Source: Tetradesmus obliquus (Eukaryota; Chlorophyta; Chlorophyceae; Sphaeropleales; Scenedesmaceae). From it: 64,000 nt of DNA. A program made the translations under genes and the position numbers. The stretch covers positions 930,001-994,000 of the forward strand of contig CP126201.1 in NCBI GenBank assembly GCA_030272155.1. The letters are read 5' to 3'. The notes beneath the pieces were generated by a model. The model searched no databases. It saw only the letters and a program-made list of their open reading frames with translations, and was not told the DNA's origin. How positions within the stretch are numbered: the stretch's first letter is position 1; each line of letters starts with the position of its first letter. Shown here piece by piece: positions 44,782-57,460 of the stretch.

Positions 44782-46700
44782 TTAGTAACCGCCGCCACCG
44801 TAGCCTGCGACAGCAGCAGCAAAACAGAGCACAAACACATCAGAAAACAGATGTATGACCATAACAGAGCTGCAGAAACAAACACATAAATGCGCAGGCA
44901 CCTGTAACGCTGTCTGGTTGCCAGAGCTGCCTATGCTGGCCAACCTCTTTCTGTCTGCCTGACTATCATGGCTGCCACTGCATGCTGCTGTAACTGTTAT
45001 GTGACAACCAGCAAGCATGTCACATAAAGAAGCTGCTCGGAACTCACCGCCACCACCCTGGTAGCCACCACCGCCACCGTAGCCTGCAGAACCAACCACC
45101 AACCCTCGTGAGTCATTCTTGTCGGTTCAGAACTGCTGTCAGCTGAATTTTTTGGCCGCTGCCTGACTGTACCCTGGCCTAGATGTGGCAGACAACGCTG
45201 TGTAGCAAGCTGTGATGCTCCCCAGGCAGCTCTCATCCTACATCAAATGCTGCAGGCAAGTATAAACCATATCCAAGGCTTGCATGCAACAGAGCCTGCA
45301 TGTTTATGATGCCTTTGAAGGTACTGACAAGTTAAGAGTCGCGGTTGGATCAGAATGCACTCACCGCCGCCGCCGCGGCCACCACCGTAGCCACCGCCGC
45401 CGTAGCCGCCGCCACCACCACGGCCGCCAAAGCCGCCGCCGCCACGGCCACCGCCGCCCTGGCCCTGAGGAGCAGCCTGCAGGAATACAACAGCAGTTGC
45501 AGACAGCAAGGTGTCAGATACAACAGTAGTTGCAAATTGTTGCAGACAGCAAGTTGAGGTGTCAGACGTTGCCATAAGAGAGGGGAAGCAGTCAGGTACA
45601 GCTGAGTGTGTGGGGCCATTGTTGCTGTTCGGGTCACTTTGCGCATTATAAGGAAAAATGCACAAGGAAACATGTTGTATGTTTGAGCGCTTGCGGATGC
45701 TGTGAATGCCCCTAGTGTTGTTGTCAGTGCATTCACACATCTGCAAGCGCTAATACACATTCGCAGTGCAGCAGTAACGCCTGGACCCATCCTGTACAAC
45801 AGACTAAGCATCTTGCTGGGCAGCAAGACTGCTGTAGCAGCAGTCGTCGTGTCCAGACAGCAGCAGCCAGGAGGCAGATCAGCAGCAGCCAGACGGCTAA
45901 ACAGCAGCAGCAGCGCACCTCGTTGACCCTGATGGTGCGGCCCATGAACTCCTGCTCGTTAAGGTTGGCCATGGCCTGCTCAGCGCCAGACTCAAGGGTC
46001 ACAAAGGCAAAGCCGCGGGCCCTGCAGAAACATAGATCAGGGGCAACAGCAGCAGCATCTTAGCAGAAAGTTGACATGGCTGTGTGGCGATCGCACATAG
46101 AGTACCTAAGGCGGCCTGGCTGTGCAAAGCGGATGATAATATATGTGCATGCCGCGCTAAGGAGAGTGAACAAGCGATGCAAGACAGCAAGGCAGGTGCT
46201 GGTCACCTGGTTGAAAGACGGGCTCGACGCTGCTGCGCGCATGCAAGCTTAAACAATACAAAAATGATCCCAATGCTCACCTGCCGGTCTCGCGGTCCTT
46301 GGGGATGAAAGCATCCACAACGGCGCCATACCTGCGACAGGAACAACAGGTCGGGCGTCAGCACCCAGGTCGAAGCAGCCGCAAACGCTAACTATTCATT
46401 CGGATAAAATGTACTTACTGGCCGAAGAGCTGACCGAGATCATCCTCGGTGGTGCTGCAAGAGCAAGAAGAAGAGGTCAGGTCTGTGATCCAGCGCCGGT
46501 CAGCCACCGGAGCAGGCACAGGCGCCAGCTGCCGTGCACAGCCCTTGCTTCAACTTAATCATGCGCATAAGAAGCGCAGCACAGAGCCGTCGCGGAGCAA
46601 ACTGCTGCGGAAAAAGGCTGCCCGTCAAGCTGAGTCACAGCCAAGCACCAGACGAAGCCCACCTCCAGCTCAGGTTGCCGACATACAGCTTGGTACCCAT
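44782..46700 (-). CDS. Glycine-rich RNA-binding protein (single RRM)
   Basis: Seven minus-strand exons close in phase: 46700-46663, 46454-46419, 46331-46281, 46021-45919, 45476-45365, 45083-45048 and 44804-44782, giving 132 aa. The start MGTKLYVGNLSW begins directly with RNP2. The RRM continues through DLGQLFGQYGAVVDAF, RNP1 (RARGFAFVTLES) and FMGRTIRVNEA. The C-terminal ~50 aa is Gly-rich with GYGGGGY repeats. This is the architecture of plant and algal GRP7-type proteins, which bind RNA and act as RNA chaperones in stress and circadian responses. A TATA-like CTATATC lies on the coding strand about 58-64 bases before the ATG. The last small exons repeat GYGGGG, perhaps by exon duplication, but I see no decoy junction arrays here. 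Confidence 0.93.
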
Positions 46701-46757
46701 ATTATCACGATCTGTGGTGTCTCGCGACGCCGAAGAAAAAGGCTGCTGGTGGGCGCT

Positions 46758-46764
46758 GATATAG
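46758..46764 (-). promoter_or_regulatory. TATA-like site before the RNA-binding protein gene
   Basis: CTATATC on the minus strand, about 60 bases before the start codon. It would fit a short 5' untranslated region, but the match is weak. Confidence 0.25.
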
Positions 46765-47519
46765 CAACCCAAAGACGAAACGGAACCGAAACCTGGAACA
46801 ACAAACTCAACTCTGCTCAAACTGCGCGTGTGACGGGCAAAGCAGCCGAGCAAGGCCTATATTGAGGCACACCGGAAGTCGGGCCGTTGTCAATGACATA
46901 TGACTACTCCTTGTGCCCTCGGCGTGGTGGAGGTGCTGATCCTGTTGTAAGATTACCGAATGCATTGGTTGGAGCAACGGCATAGCCTCACGTTGCCGTG
47001 CTGTCACCTGTCGGCTTGCCGCGTCACCAACTTACGTTGGCTGTCGCTGTTTGATGCCCAAATAATGCACTTTTGTCATAAGGCCTGCTATGAAGATGGA
47101 ACTGGGGCTGTGACGTGCTTTGCTGTGCGAGATTCGTCTCGATGCCTGTCTCGAGTCAATCTGAAATATCTCGACGATATTCAACAGCAACATCAGTGCG
47201 CGCTGGAGGGGCAATGTGCATTGGACGACAGCTTCTTCTTGAAGTCCTTCTAGAAACAGAGAACACCACGAGCCAGCAGCTTGTGAGACTCGTGCAGTGC
47301 ACTGCAGGGGCACATGGTCAAGCAGCACAACCACCCTCCAACAGCAACAGAGGCGCACAGCTGACATTGATTAAAGAGAGCAAATCCGTCATAGCTCAAG
47401 ACAGCTTTTCCCGCAGCGCCAGCCATAGCTCACATGTATCTCTTCCCACCACCAGATCATTCAGCAGTTGCAGTTGCTGCAAATTTCAGGTGTGACAGGC
47501 TGCAACAGAAAGTTTTGAA

Positions 47520-47770
47520 AGTTTACGGCTCCAGGATCCCAAAGGACCGTGGTGAATGTATAGCTGCGCACTTTCAGGCAATGCTGGACCACAAGACCCC
47601 CGCTCAGGTCTGCTGGTGCTGTTACAGGAGTCCAGTTGATCATAAACTTTGCAGTGCAAAAGGACGGATCCTGGACAAAGCCAGGATCCCAAAGGACGCT
47701 GGTGATGCAAACCAGGCATGGCAGAAATGCCGAGGAGCTCCAGCAGCCGTTACCCTACACTTTCCTGTAA
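47520..47770. repeat. Two-copy repeat related to sequence at 61.3 kb
   Basis: The core (GACAAAGCCAGGATCCC then AAGGACGCTGGT) at 47672-47709 matches the reverse complement of 61350-61385 closely. An adjoining motif GTGCGCAGCT...GCATT recurs near 61326, 60877 and 43279. This suggests a dispersed, probably non-autonomous element; ends were not found. Confidence 0.5.
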
Positions 47771-48267
47771 TGCTTTGCATGTGCACAGCACGTGCGTGGA
47801 ATCTGGGCCGTGCAAGTGAGCTCTCAGGTCTTGCAACTTGCAAGCCTGCTTAAAGCAGGAGAACAGCCGCTTTTCTGAAGACCACACACATGTGGTCCTA
47901 CATGAGGACGCCGTGCATGTGACAGCATCACCCAGCATCATCAGATGCGCATGTCAGCCGTTGCAAGCATGAGTTGTGCCTTACACGCCGGGAACACAGC
48001 CCGTGTCTAGCCAATGACAGGCACATTACTTGTTATTTTTTGTTACCAAGGGGAGCGAAACCCTACTGGCTGGCCATACACAGCAATCAAGCGAACCTGA
48101 ATGCCGGAGGCCTACGGCACTGCCGTCACCAGCAAGACACGCAAACTTCCCTATACAGGAGGTGCCTAGCGCCCGGACCAAAAAATAAGCAGGGAGTTGA
48201 ACCCCCACACCCGCTTGGTGTGCTACAACTCAATCACATTACCTGTGACTTCTTCAAAACCCAACTC

Positions 48268-48880
48268 GAACAGCAGCGCGTGCGACAGCCGCACAAACGC
48301 AGCCAGCCCCACCACCACCGCCACCTCGGCTGAGCCCTCAACCCTAAACAGCAAGAGGCCGCATCCCGATTTGTTTGTTACACAACGGAAACACAGCCCA
48401 TTTCACTCAAAACAGCACCCATAAGTAATACGGCTATTCAAACAGCAGCGCGTGCGACAGCCGCACAAACGCAGCCAGCCCCACCACCACCGCCACCTCG
48501 GCAGAACCCTCAACCCTGAACAGCCAGGCCAGGCCCACAGGGGGCCAGGCAGTGGGATCGTAGCCGGAGGGGCCCCAGGGGTTGCAGCGCAGCAGCCGCC
48601 ACGCCGTCAGCACTGTGCCTTTCGCGACGCCATACGCCCTGCACACGCACGCGCACAAGCAGCAGCACAGGGCGGTCAAGATGTTTGTGGGAGGGACCAC
48701 AACAGCAGCAGTCAGCACTGCGCCTTTTCCAACGCCGTACGCCCTGTGCACACAAGCCGCAGCAAATGCAGCACAGAAGTAACGTCGAGAGGAAACAGCT
48801 GCAAGGGGACCCCAGGGTTGCAGCGCAGCAGCTGCCACGCCGTCAGAACTGTGCCTTTCGCGACTCCATAGGCCCTGCAC
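48268..48880 (-). repeat. Echoes of the last YidD-like exon
   Basis: On the minus strand, 5' echoes start near 48879 and 48752 (AYGV-KG-VLTA, the first also with LLRCNPG) before the intact exon at 48638. After the stop, 48350-48268 repeats the end of the exon ([18 protein letters not shown]). Confidence 0.85.
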
Positions 48881-50009
48881 ACACAACAGCATTGCTTGAG
48901 AGTGGGTAACAGCGCCGCTTAATCGTGGGTAGCTATGCATTGACTGTGTACATTTGTTCTCTTGTACCAGCCGCTGAAGCAGCAGATGCACGACAGGACG
49001 GCCGAGGCATTTGCTGGACGGAACGACAGCAGCGGAATAGCCTGAGGTGCTTCTGGTCCAACAGTGCATTGGATGTGAGGTGCACTGCTTGCACGCGCCT
49101 GCTTTTACTGTTGCTCGGAATGCATTGGAGCGCTTGCTGGCTCGAGTCACGGGGCGCAAGCACAGACTGAACCAACAATGCACGAGCTATTGACAGAGAG
49201 TTTGCATATAGCTTGTGAGCATGGAAGTAGCCTGAACACATTTGGTAAGCGGTGAGAGTCACCCACAGCATCTGCGCGTCAAACCAGGCTCTGCCAAATC
49301 CACTGCGGCTTTGCGACAACAGACAAGCTAAACACCACCCTTAACAACAAGGGCTGCAACGCATCTGTAGCTATCCATAATGAATTGGCTACAGGTTTGC
49401 AAGATTTGACAGCTGCTTGACACATGCAATACACCTGTAGCTATCCATGCAACACAACATTTCTGTCAAACATGCTGCAGCCCACCTGTAGCTATCCATG
49501 CTGTATTGGCTGCAGGTTGGCAGGAAGCGGCAGGTGGAAGCCATCATGGGGCTCAGTGCACTCTTGTACCAGCGCAGCATGGCCAGAGCAGCAGCAACAC
49601 CAGGGCTCTCCTGGCCTGTGTGATCCTGCTGCTGCTGCTGCTGCTGCTGCTGACTGTCGTTGTTTTCTAGAATGCTGCTGCTGCTGCTGGGGGCAGTGGA
49701 TGGGTCGACCTCTGTTGCGGCCCCCAGTAAGCTGGCTAGTGGCGGCATGTCGGGTATGGCTGGCATGCCTTCTGAAAAGCTGCCGGTGCTGCTGCTGCTG
49801 CTGCTGCTGCTGCCTGTTGACACAGGGGACTGGCCATCAAGCTGAATACTGAACATGCTACCAGGTTGTATACTGCTTGTTGCCTGCCTGCTGCTGCTGC
49901 TGCTTGCTACTGCCCATGCTGGCTGCCATAGGTTGGCCGCTGCTGCAGGTTGCTGCTGCTGCTGCAACGCTGCCAGTGCTTCAACTGAGCACTGTTGTTG
50001 CAGCTGCTG
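48434..50009 (-). CDS. YidD-family (DUF37) protein, 5' end unresolved
   Basis: Two minus-strand exons join in phase: 50009-49486 and 48638-48434, giving the last 242 aa. The family core is unmistakable: [34 protein letters not shown], then across the intron [18 protein letters not shown] and [10 protein letters not shown]. Bacterial YidD is a ~80-aa factor that helps YidC insert membrane proteins; plant and algal members are taken to be plastid proteins. Here the core is preceded by ~150 aa rich in Gln and Ser and followed by a hydrophobic C-terminus. The first coding exon is not identified: the exon at 50009 follows an acceptor-like TTGCAG and no upstream ATG in frame is convincing (the first internal Met is at 49859). 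Introns and flank hold echoes of both exons. Confidence 0.82.
49363..49510 (-). repeat. 3' echoes of the YidD-like exon carrying [11 protein letters not shown]
   Basis: Downstream of the real donor at 49486/49485 on the minus strand, ATGGATAGCTACAG recurs at about 49451-49433 and 49378-49363. Confidence 0.8.
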
Positions 50010-51085
50010 CTGCAAGTAACAAAGGCAGGAAGCAGCACACAGTATGCTCAAGCAGCTTGTTGGCCATTGCCACAGCTAACAAGTGCTGCTGTGACCTGGC
50101 ATCACACAGGCTTCCGCAGCACCTTGAACAACTTGCAGACAAATGCTGTCTGTACATAACGTGCATTTGCTCATTAACATGTCCAGCTGGGATGTTACCA
50201 CAAGAGTGGGCTAGCTGCATGCATGCATGGCCTGCGTGCATGGCCTATGGGAGGAGCACACCAGAACATATGAAGTAAAAGCAGCCATGGTGGCTCCGGG
50301 GGGCCCTGATAGCAATGTGAGTGAGCATTATGTTGCATGCAGCTATTGCAGAATGTACTGCCTTTCCTGCAACTTGTTATACGGTGCATGCTTCTGTAAG
50401 GCTGTAAGGCTGTACATGTACTGTGCCGCATGTGGCCTGACACACCGCATGGCCTGCAAGCCGCACCTGCAGGCTGCCAGGTTGAAGCTTGGGCAGCATG
50501 AACAGCTGTTGGGCTGCACACTTGAGGCAATGGGTGGTGACACGTGCGTCCCGCACGCCTCTGGCACTGGGATGAGACAGCAGCAAGTGCCTGACAGGGA
50601 TTATGGCATTGCTGCCTGCATGACGGTGGTGAGCGCCGTGGTTTGCGGTCGCCGTGGAATGCTTGGGACCCATCGACGACGCCATGCGTATTGCTCGCAA
50701 AAGTACACAAGCAAGTGAACAGTGACAGAGCAGCAGCAGCAGCAGCACCACAAGGCAGCAGACGGTAGTGGGATCGGGAAACGTCAAAGCTCACATCTAA
50801 TACACATCCTAGTTTGGAAACACTCGCTGTAGATGCGGTTCGCCGTTGTGAACTTTGCATCCGCGAACAACCCTCATGACAGTGTGACTGGCACACCGAT
50901 CGCACGCGCCATGCGCGCTCAACAGCCATGCATGTCGATCAACATGGCATTCCTGCAAGCATCGTGTGTAGTAATGAGCCTGCATGCCACGGGTAAATTG
51001 CCACGTATGCAGCAGTATGGGTTGAGGACGCCAGCAGGCAAAAAGCACCTGTCTTGAAGCATCACTTACTGCGTTCTTCCTGCTT
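50010..51085. other. Divergent region between YidD-like and RSH1 genes
   Basis: Should hold the missing 5' exon(s) of the YidD-like gene and the promoter of RSH1. A long open frame on the minus strand (50929-50195) has no recognisable domain. A short CAG run lies at 50730-50749. Confidence 0.45.
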
Positions 51086-54000
51086 ATGAGGCTGGTCAGT
51101 CCAGCTGGGCGATCTGCTCGCCCTAGCCTCAGCACTGCAATAACGCTTCCCAACTCTGCCAGGAGACGCGTCAGGACTCGGCTATCGCATTACAGTGCCT
51201 TTTACTACGATGTACAACAGCTTGACTTCCGCAGCACGCCTCTCACGCCTGCAGAGGCCACGCAACACCTGGACCACCTCGTGCGAGGTGAGCAAGGCAC
51301 CTGGGGTCCTGGCAGCAGTTGGCATGCCCGCACTCCACGTGTGGGGCGTCTATAACATAAGTCTCATCGTGGTGTGTGCGTGCAGGAGCTACTGGTGCCT
51401 TTGGCCCTCTGTATTTTGCCACATTCTGTGCACTGTCTGTGACGCTTGGCGCCCTGCTGTACAACCTGACTGGAGTGCTCAATGAATACTTTGAGATTCA
51501 GCAGCGCCTCACCAACAAGCCAGAGGTATGTGCTTTATTGTTTCAGGGAGCAGCGCCGTATGTCTAGCTCCCATTGCAGCAGCATTGGCTTGCAACTGCA
51601 GCAGCCTGCGCAGCAGTGGTTGCAGGAGAGCGCCCTGCCCTGCTGCAGCAGCTGTGCCAGCCCTCATTATGCAGAGCACGCCAAGCACACTGGCTGTGGT
51701 CTGCACGGCATTCTCCATAGATTTTCATGCACGTTGTGGCATGTGCACGGCAACATGTTACGTCAGAAAGCTTGCTGTTGCTGGTATACTTGCAGGAGTA
51801 CTTGCCACTGCTGTTTACTCTGTCAGCGTCAACCGCAGCTTGATGTGCATGCATGCTGCTTCATTTTTTTTCCATCTTTCATCCTTTTCATCCTTTTTTG
51901 CTTGCAGGAGCGGGCGCTGCTATATGGCGTGGATGTCAGCCGCAGCAGCATGTTCAAGCAGCCCCGCGTGCGTGCAGCAGTGGAGTTTGCAGCAGCAGCA
52001 CACGCGGGACAGACGCGCAAGACAGGAGAGCCCTACGTCAGCCACTGCATAGAGACAGCGCTGATTGTGGAGGCCAACCTGCCACACTGGCGGCATGACA
52101 GCAGGTGCTTGCAGGAAGCTTGCACAAAGTGGAGCAGCGGTTTTGTGGCGGTTTTGTGTGATTTTGCAGTTGCGTCGGGTGATGCCCATAGAAGTTTTGC
52201 ATTGAGCCGTCGCTCTTTTTTGCAACATCACCCAGCAGCATTTCCCAGCAACAACGGAACAGGCACATGCCCAAGAACAGGCGGTCCGATGTGCTAGAAC
52301 AGGAGCCACAACACGCCTTGCTGGTTGACAATCGCTGGCGCCACGTCTGCATTTTGCTGCAGGCATGAGACTGCAGTCATCGCAGCGCTGCTGCATGACG
52401 TGCTTGATGACACAGCCACCACGCCAGAGCAGATCACGGGGGCCTTTGGCCCCGCTGTGTCAGCCATGGTGGTGAAGATCTCCAAGCTGTCACAGGTCAA
52501 CCAGATGCTGCGGCGAGACAAGCGCAAGGTAAGCTACAGCTGCTTGAATGCTGGGGCTGCAAGCGCCTGTCAGCGCAGCACCGGTGTGATGTAGCCAGTT
52601 CATCTGCTTGGGTTTCTGTTGCGGTGTGTGCGTGTTCTGTGGCTCAGCGGCAGCGGTGGCCGTGATGGTCAAAATCTGCCAGCTGTCGCAGGTCAACCAG
52701 ATGCCGCGCAGAGACAAGCGCAAGGTTAGCACTGTGTTGTGGTCGCGTCTGACACCCTGATCTACTACTAGTAAACCAATAGCCATGAAGCAAGCAAGCA
52801 GCACCTATGTGTGAACACTAGTGTACAGATGGATCCGCACCATCAGGGCTCTACTTGCATTGAGCACATGCCACTTCCTGCTATGTCCTGCACTGCCGCA
52901 GGGCGTGGTCAGCGGCGATGCCAGCTACTGGCAGTTGCAGTGGCAGCTCTCACTCTGTTTGCACTGCTGCCTGCCATGTTCTGCACTGTCACAGGGCGTG
53001 ATCAGTGGTGATGCCAGCCACTGGCAATTGCAGTGGCAGCGGCTCACCTCAGCTTGTGCTGCGCTGCTCACTGCACCCCGCCTGTTGTGACTGCCTGCCG
53101 TTCTGTTCAGGGCGTGGTCAGTGGCGATGCCAGCTACTGGCAGTCGCAGTGGCAGCGGCTGAAGCGCATAATGTTTGAGGCGGTTGTGGAGGAGCCACTC
53201 GTCATCCTGGTCAAAGTAGTCTTGTACAGCTGCTCACTCTGTTTGTGCTGCTTCACTGCCTGCGCTCTCGCACACCTCTGCTACCCCCCGATTTGCCGCA
53301 GGGCGTGGTCAGTGGCGATGCCAGCTACTGGCAGTCGCAGTGGCAGCGGCTGAGCGCATGATGTTTGAGGCGGTCGTGGAGGAGCCTCTCGTCATCCTGG
53401 TCAAAGTAGTCTTGTAGAGTTGCTCACTCTGTTCCGTGCTGCTTCACTGCCTGCGCTGTCGCACACCTGTGCTACTCCTTAATTTGCCGCAGGGCGTGGT
53501 CAGTGGCGATGCCAGCTACTGGCAGTCGCAGTGGCAGCGGCTGAAGCGCATGATGTTTGAGGCGGTTGTGGAAGAGCCACTTGTCATCCTGGTGAAGCTG
53601 GCAGATCGGCTGCACAACATGCGCACCGTGTACGCGCTGGCGCCGGCAAAGCAGCAAGCGGTGGCAGAGGAGACGCTGGCGGTGTGGTGCAGCATGGCTG
53701 GCTCACTGGGCTGGCACGGCCTCAAGGTAAACAGGCCGCACCTATGCTTGCTTGTGTCCTTCGTTGACACAAATGTGTGTAGTTGGTGGCAGCAGCTGCT
53801 AGCAGCTGTGTATCCGGTTGAATGCAGCAGTGTAGATCGTGTTGTTTGCGCTCTCTTGTCAGCAGCGCTTTTGACGTAGTAGTGGTGGCTGAGGAGACGC
53901 TGGCGGTGTGGTGCAGCATGGCGGGGTCCCTGGGCTGGCACGGCCTCAAGGTGTGAGTGCGGGAATGACTTTGTTTTTACATATATGGGTATCTGCGTGT

Positions 54001-57000
54001 GTTTGTGAGGCAGTAGCGGTGGCTGAGGAGGCGCTGGCAGCATTGTGGTGCAGCATGGCTGGCTCGCTGGGCTGGCGCAGCCTCAAGGTGGGCTATTGGC
54101 ATGTATTCAATGCATAAGAGTTTGGCGCCACTTTCTGGCTGTTCCAAAGCTGCCTCTCGGGCACACACATGTAACCACTGTATTCCTGCGCTGCAGGCAG
54201 CCGCAACCTGCAACCCGTACTGCGGCTTGTGCATTCCAAGCACGTGCGACTGTAGCGGCAGTAGTCTCGACACTTCCATTTTCAATGTGTTTTTTGTGTG
54301 CCGCAGAGTGAGATGGAGGACCTGTGCTTCGCAGTCACAGACACCGCCACCTTCTGCTCTCTGCGGCAGCAGCTGGACAAGCTAAGTAATGCATGTCACT
54401 GCCATGTGTGTCTGCTTCCTCTGCAGAGTGAGATGGAGGACCTGTGCTTTGCTGTCACAGACACCGCCACCTTCTGCTCTCTGCGGCAGCAGTTGGACAA
54501 GCTGTGGAGCAGCCCGCCGCCGCCACGCAGCCGCCGCAGGGTGCGCAGCAGCCCGCGGCAGCAGCAGCTGCGCGCGCTTGCGCAGCAGCAGCAGGAGCTG
54601 GCCGCAGCACGTGCTTGGGCGTGGGAGGAGAACGTTGGCCAGGGCCTAAGGGATCTGCGGAGCTTGCTGGGTTTTGTGCGGCTGCCGATGCGGCTGCTGA
54701 AAGGGATGAGGCAGCCGGTGCCTGCTGCTGCTGCTGCTGCTGAGGATAGTGAGCAGCAGCAGCAGAGTGATGTGTCGGCCAATGCACAACCCAACAGCAG
54801 CAGCAGCAGCAGCAGCAGCAACTTGCATGCTGCCGCGCTGCAGCAGCAGCAGCAGCAGCGCAATGCAGGCCTTGACCTGCTGTCGCGTGTGTGGCAGCAG
54901 AGCGATGCCGCTGCTGCCACGCCGCTGCTGCCTGCGCCGCCTGAGGGTGATTCTGAGGAGCCCCAGAGAGCTTCAGGGGGTGACTGGGGTGTCACTGATG
55001 CAGCATTGAGCTTGAGGACACTGCTTGGCAGCAGCAGGTGGGCAGCAGGCCTGCAGCCGGCCCCACCACAGCAGCAGCAGCAGCCGAAGCAGCGGGCGCC
55101 GCAGCCGCTCACCGCGCAGCAGCAGCAGCTGCTGAGTGTGCTGTCGACGGTGGTGGCGTTTGATGCTGTGAGCTTGAAGGGCAACCGGGGTTTAACCTGG
55201 TCTGCGCAGCAGGGCCTAAGGGTTCTGGAGGAGGCAGCAAGCAGGCTGTATATGGAGCTTGCTGTGGGCAGCTTCAGCTGCGGCCTGCAGGTGAGATGCC
55301 GTGTGGTTATAGGGAGTGAGCAAGCAGTGGCAGCTAGTGTGGTCTGCTTTGCTGCTGCACTGCATGGCTGTACATGGAGCTAGCTGTGGGCAGCTTCAGC
55401 TGCAGGTGAGATGAGGTGTGGTGTGGTTACAGGGGCTGAGCGAGCGTGCTCTGCATCGCTGCTGCACTGCAATGCTGTATATGAAGCTGCCTGTGGGCAG
55501 GCTTCAGCGGCGGCCTGCAGGTGAATGGATGCCTGTGATGCAGAGGCAGCGAGCATGCACTGCATGAGTGGTGTTCAAACAGAGCGCTGTGGACTGGCTA
55601 TGCATTGTTAGTGCACTGCACCGATGTTGCGCTGCCAGGCATCGTAATGCTGACTCGCGTTCCCTGCTAAGGAGCGCTGAACGGTGCACGATGGCGCACA
55701 AATAAAACTCTCTGCTCTTGTCTGACCATATTGCTGCAGAAGTGTGACTGGGGTTTGAGCAAGGCCTCACTGCTTCATGTGTGTGTGTTCCAACTGCAGG
55801 TGGAGGTGCAGGGCCGCTTGAAGAGCCTGCGCAGCGTGCACAGCAAGATGCAGCGCAAGGCCTGCAGCGTGGAGGTGGGTGCCTGCTGACTGTTTCTTTG
55901 CGTTGCAAGAGGCGCATCCGGTTTTGCCGGGTGGCCGTGATGCTGTGCCTGAGTCTGCAGATGCCTTTTTCAATGTCGCGTTGTTGCTGTGGCCTTCGTC
56001 TCTGCATCCACCCGAGCAGACAGGACCCCACTGCTGCTGCCTGTCGTGTGAGTAATCGACCTACTGTAAGAGGTGTACGATATGTGTGCATCTGTGGGCT
56101 TATGCTTGCTTGTGTGGTGTTGGCTGTGGGAAACCCGCCGCTTTGGCCAGAGCAGATAACAATCAGCTGTTGATATGCGTCACTGCGCCGCCAGGAGGTA
56201 TATGACGCGTGTGCGCTGCGTGTGGTGGTCGACGACGGCATTCAATCCACTAATAAAAGGTTTATGTGCTGCTGCTGCTGTGCTGCACACTGCAGGAGGT
56301 GTATGATGCGCGTGCGCTGCGCGGGGTGGTGGATGATGGCGGCGGCAGCCGCCTCGCACACAAAACATTCTCGTTGCCGCTGCCTTTGGCTGAAACAAAG
56401 CTTACGAAGCACGTGCACCCTGCTGCTGCTGTTGTGCTGCACAATGCAGGGTGTATGACGCGCTTGCTCTGCGCGTGGTGTCACTCCACGCTGCTCATTG
56501 CTTACTTCCCCCGCGCGTGCTGTGACAACACCTGTCTGCAGGAGGTGTATGACGCGCGTGCGCTGCGCGTGGTGGTCGATGACGGCGGCGGCAGCCGCCT
56601 GGCCGACGCCGTGCAGTGCTGCTACCGGCTCATCTCCGCTGTGCACAAGCTGTGGCACCCGATCCACGGCGAGTTTGACGATTACATCGCAAACCCTAAA
56701 CCCAGCGGCTACCAAGCCCTGCACACCGCGGTTTGGGGCCCGGGCGGCGCCGCGCTCGAGGTTCAGATCAAAACCTCGGGCATGCACGAGCATGCAGAGT
56801 ATGGTGGGGCAGCACACTGGGCGTATAAGGAGGTGCTGTGGGGGTCAGCTCCTGCTGCTGCTGCAGCTGTGAATGCGCTGGATACTGCAGCTGGTACTAC
56901 TGCAGTGGATGCGCCTGCGTCTGTGGCAGCAGCGGCAGCAGCAGCAGCGCGGCAGAGCGTGGTGCAGGCGCTGCCGCCGGTGATGTTCACATTTGATGAG

Positions 57001-57416
57001 GACGGTCAGCTGCTGAGCAGCAGCGAGTTTGCAGGATCGGCAGCAGCAAGCAGCGGCAGCAGCAGCAGCGTGGTGCCGTTTGGGCGCGAGCTTGTGTCAG
57101 CTGCAGCAGCACGCGGCAGCAGCAGCAGCAGTAGGGAGCTTGCACGCAGTCTTGCAGCAGCTACGGTAGCAACTGCTGAAGTTAGCAGTACCGCCAGCAG
57201 GGCAGCTGCTGCAGTAGCAACAGCAGCAGGGTCGGCTGTGCAAACAGCAGTGCCAGCAGGGCAGCAGCGCGAGGCTGCTGCTATGCCGCTGCTGGCCAGG
57301 ATTGCGGCGCTGAGCAAGCAGCAGCAGGCACAGGCACCGCTGAAGGCTGCTGCAGCATCAGCACTGCAAACATTAGAGCCTTCTCGCCAGGCCCGCAGCA
57401 GCACCAGCAGTTATGT

Positions 57417-57460
<44 letters not shown>

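Larger units (their letters stand above)
46701..48433. other. Intergenic region with dispersed repeats
   Basis: No supported gene. A two-copy repeat with CAGGATCCCAAAGGAC lies at about 47528-47560 and 47676-47705, and a related copy lies inverted at 61353-61390. Positions 48268-48350 are a post-stop copy of the YidD-like last exon. Confidence 0.5.

Noticed and set aside
50195-50929. 244-aa minus-strand open frame as a gene or YidD leader exon
   Set aside because: No domain, codon bias or clear donor joining it to the exon at 50009. It may contain part of the leader, but I cannot support it.
54396-55184. Minus-strand open frame of 262 aa opposite RSH1 exon 6
   Set aside because: It is the complement of the CAG-rich coding linker and reads as Cys/Ala/Leu runs.
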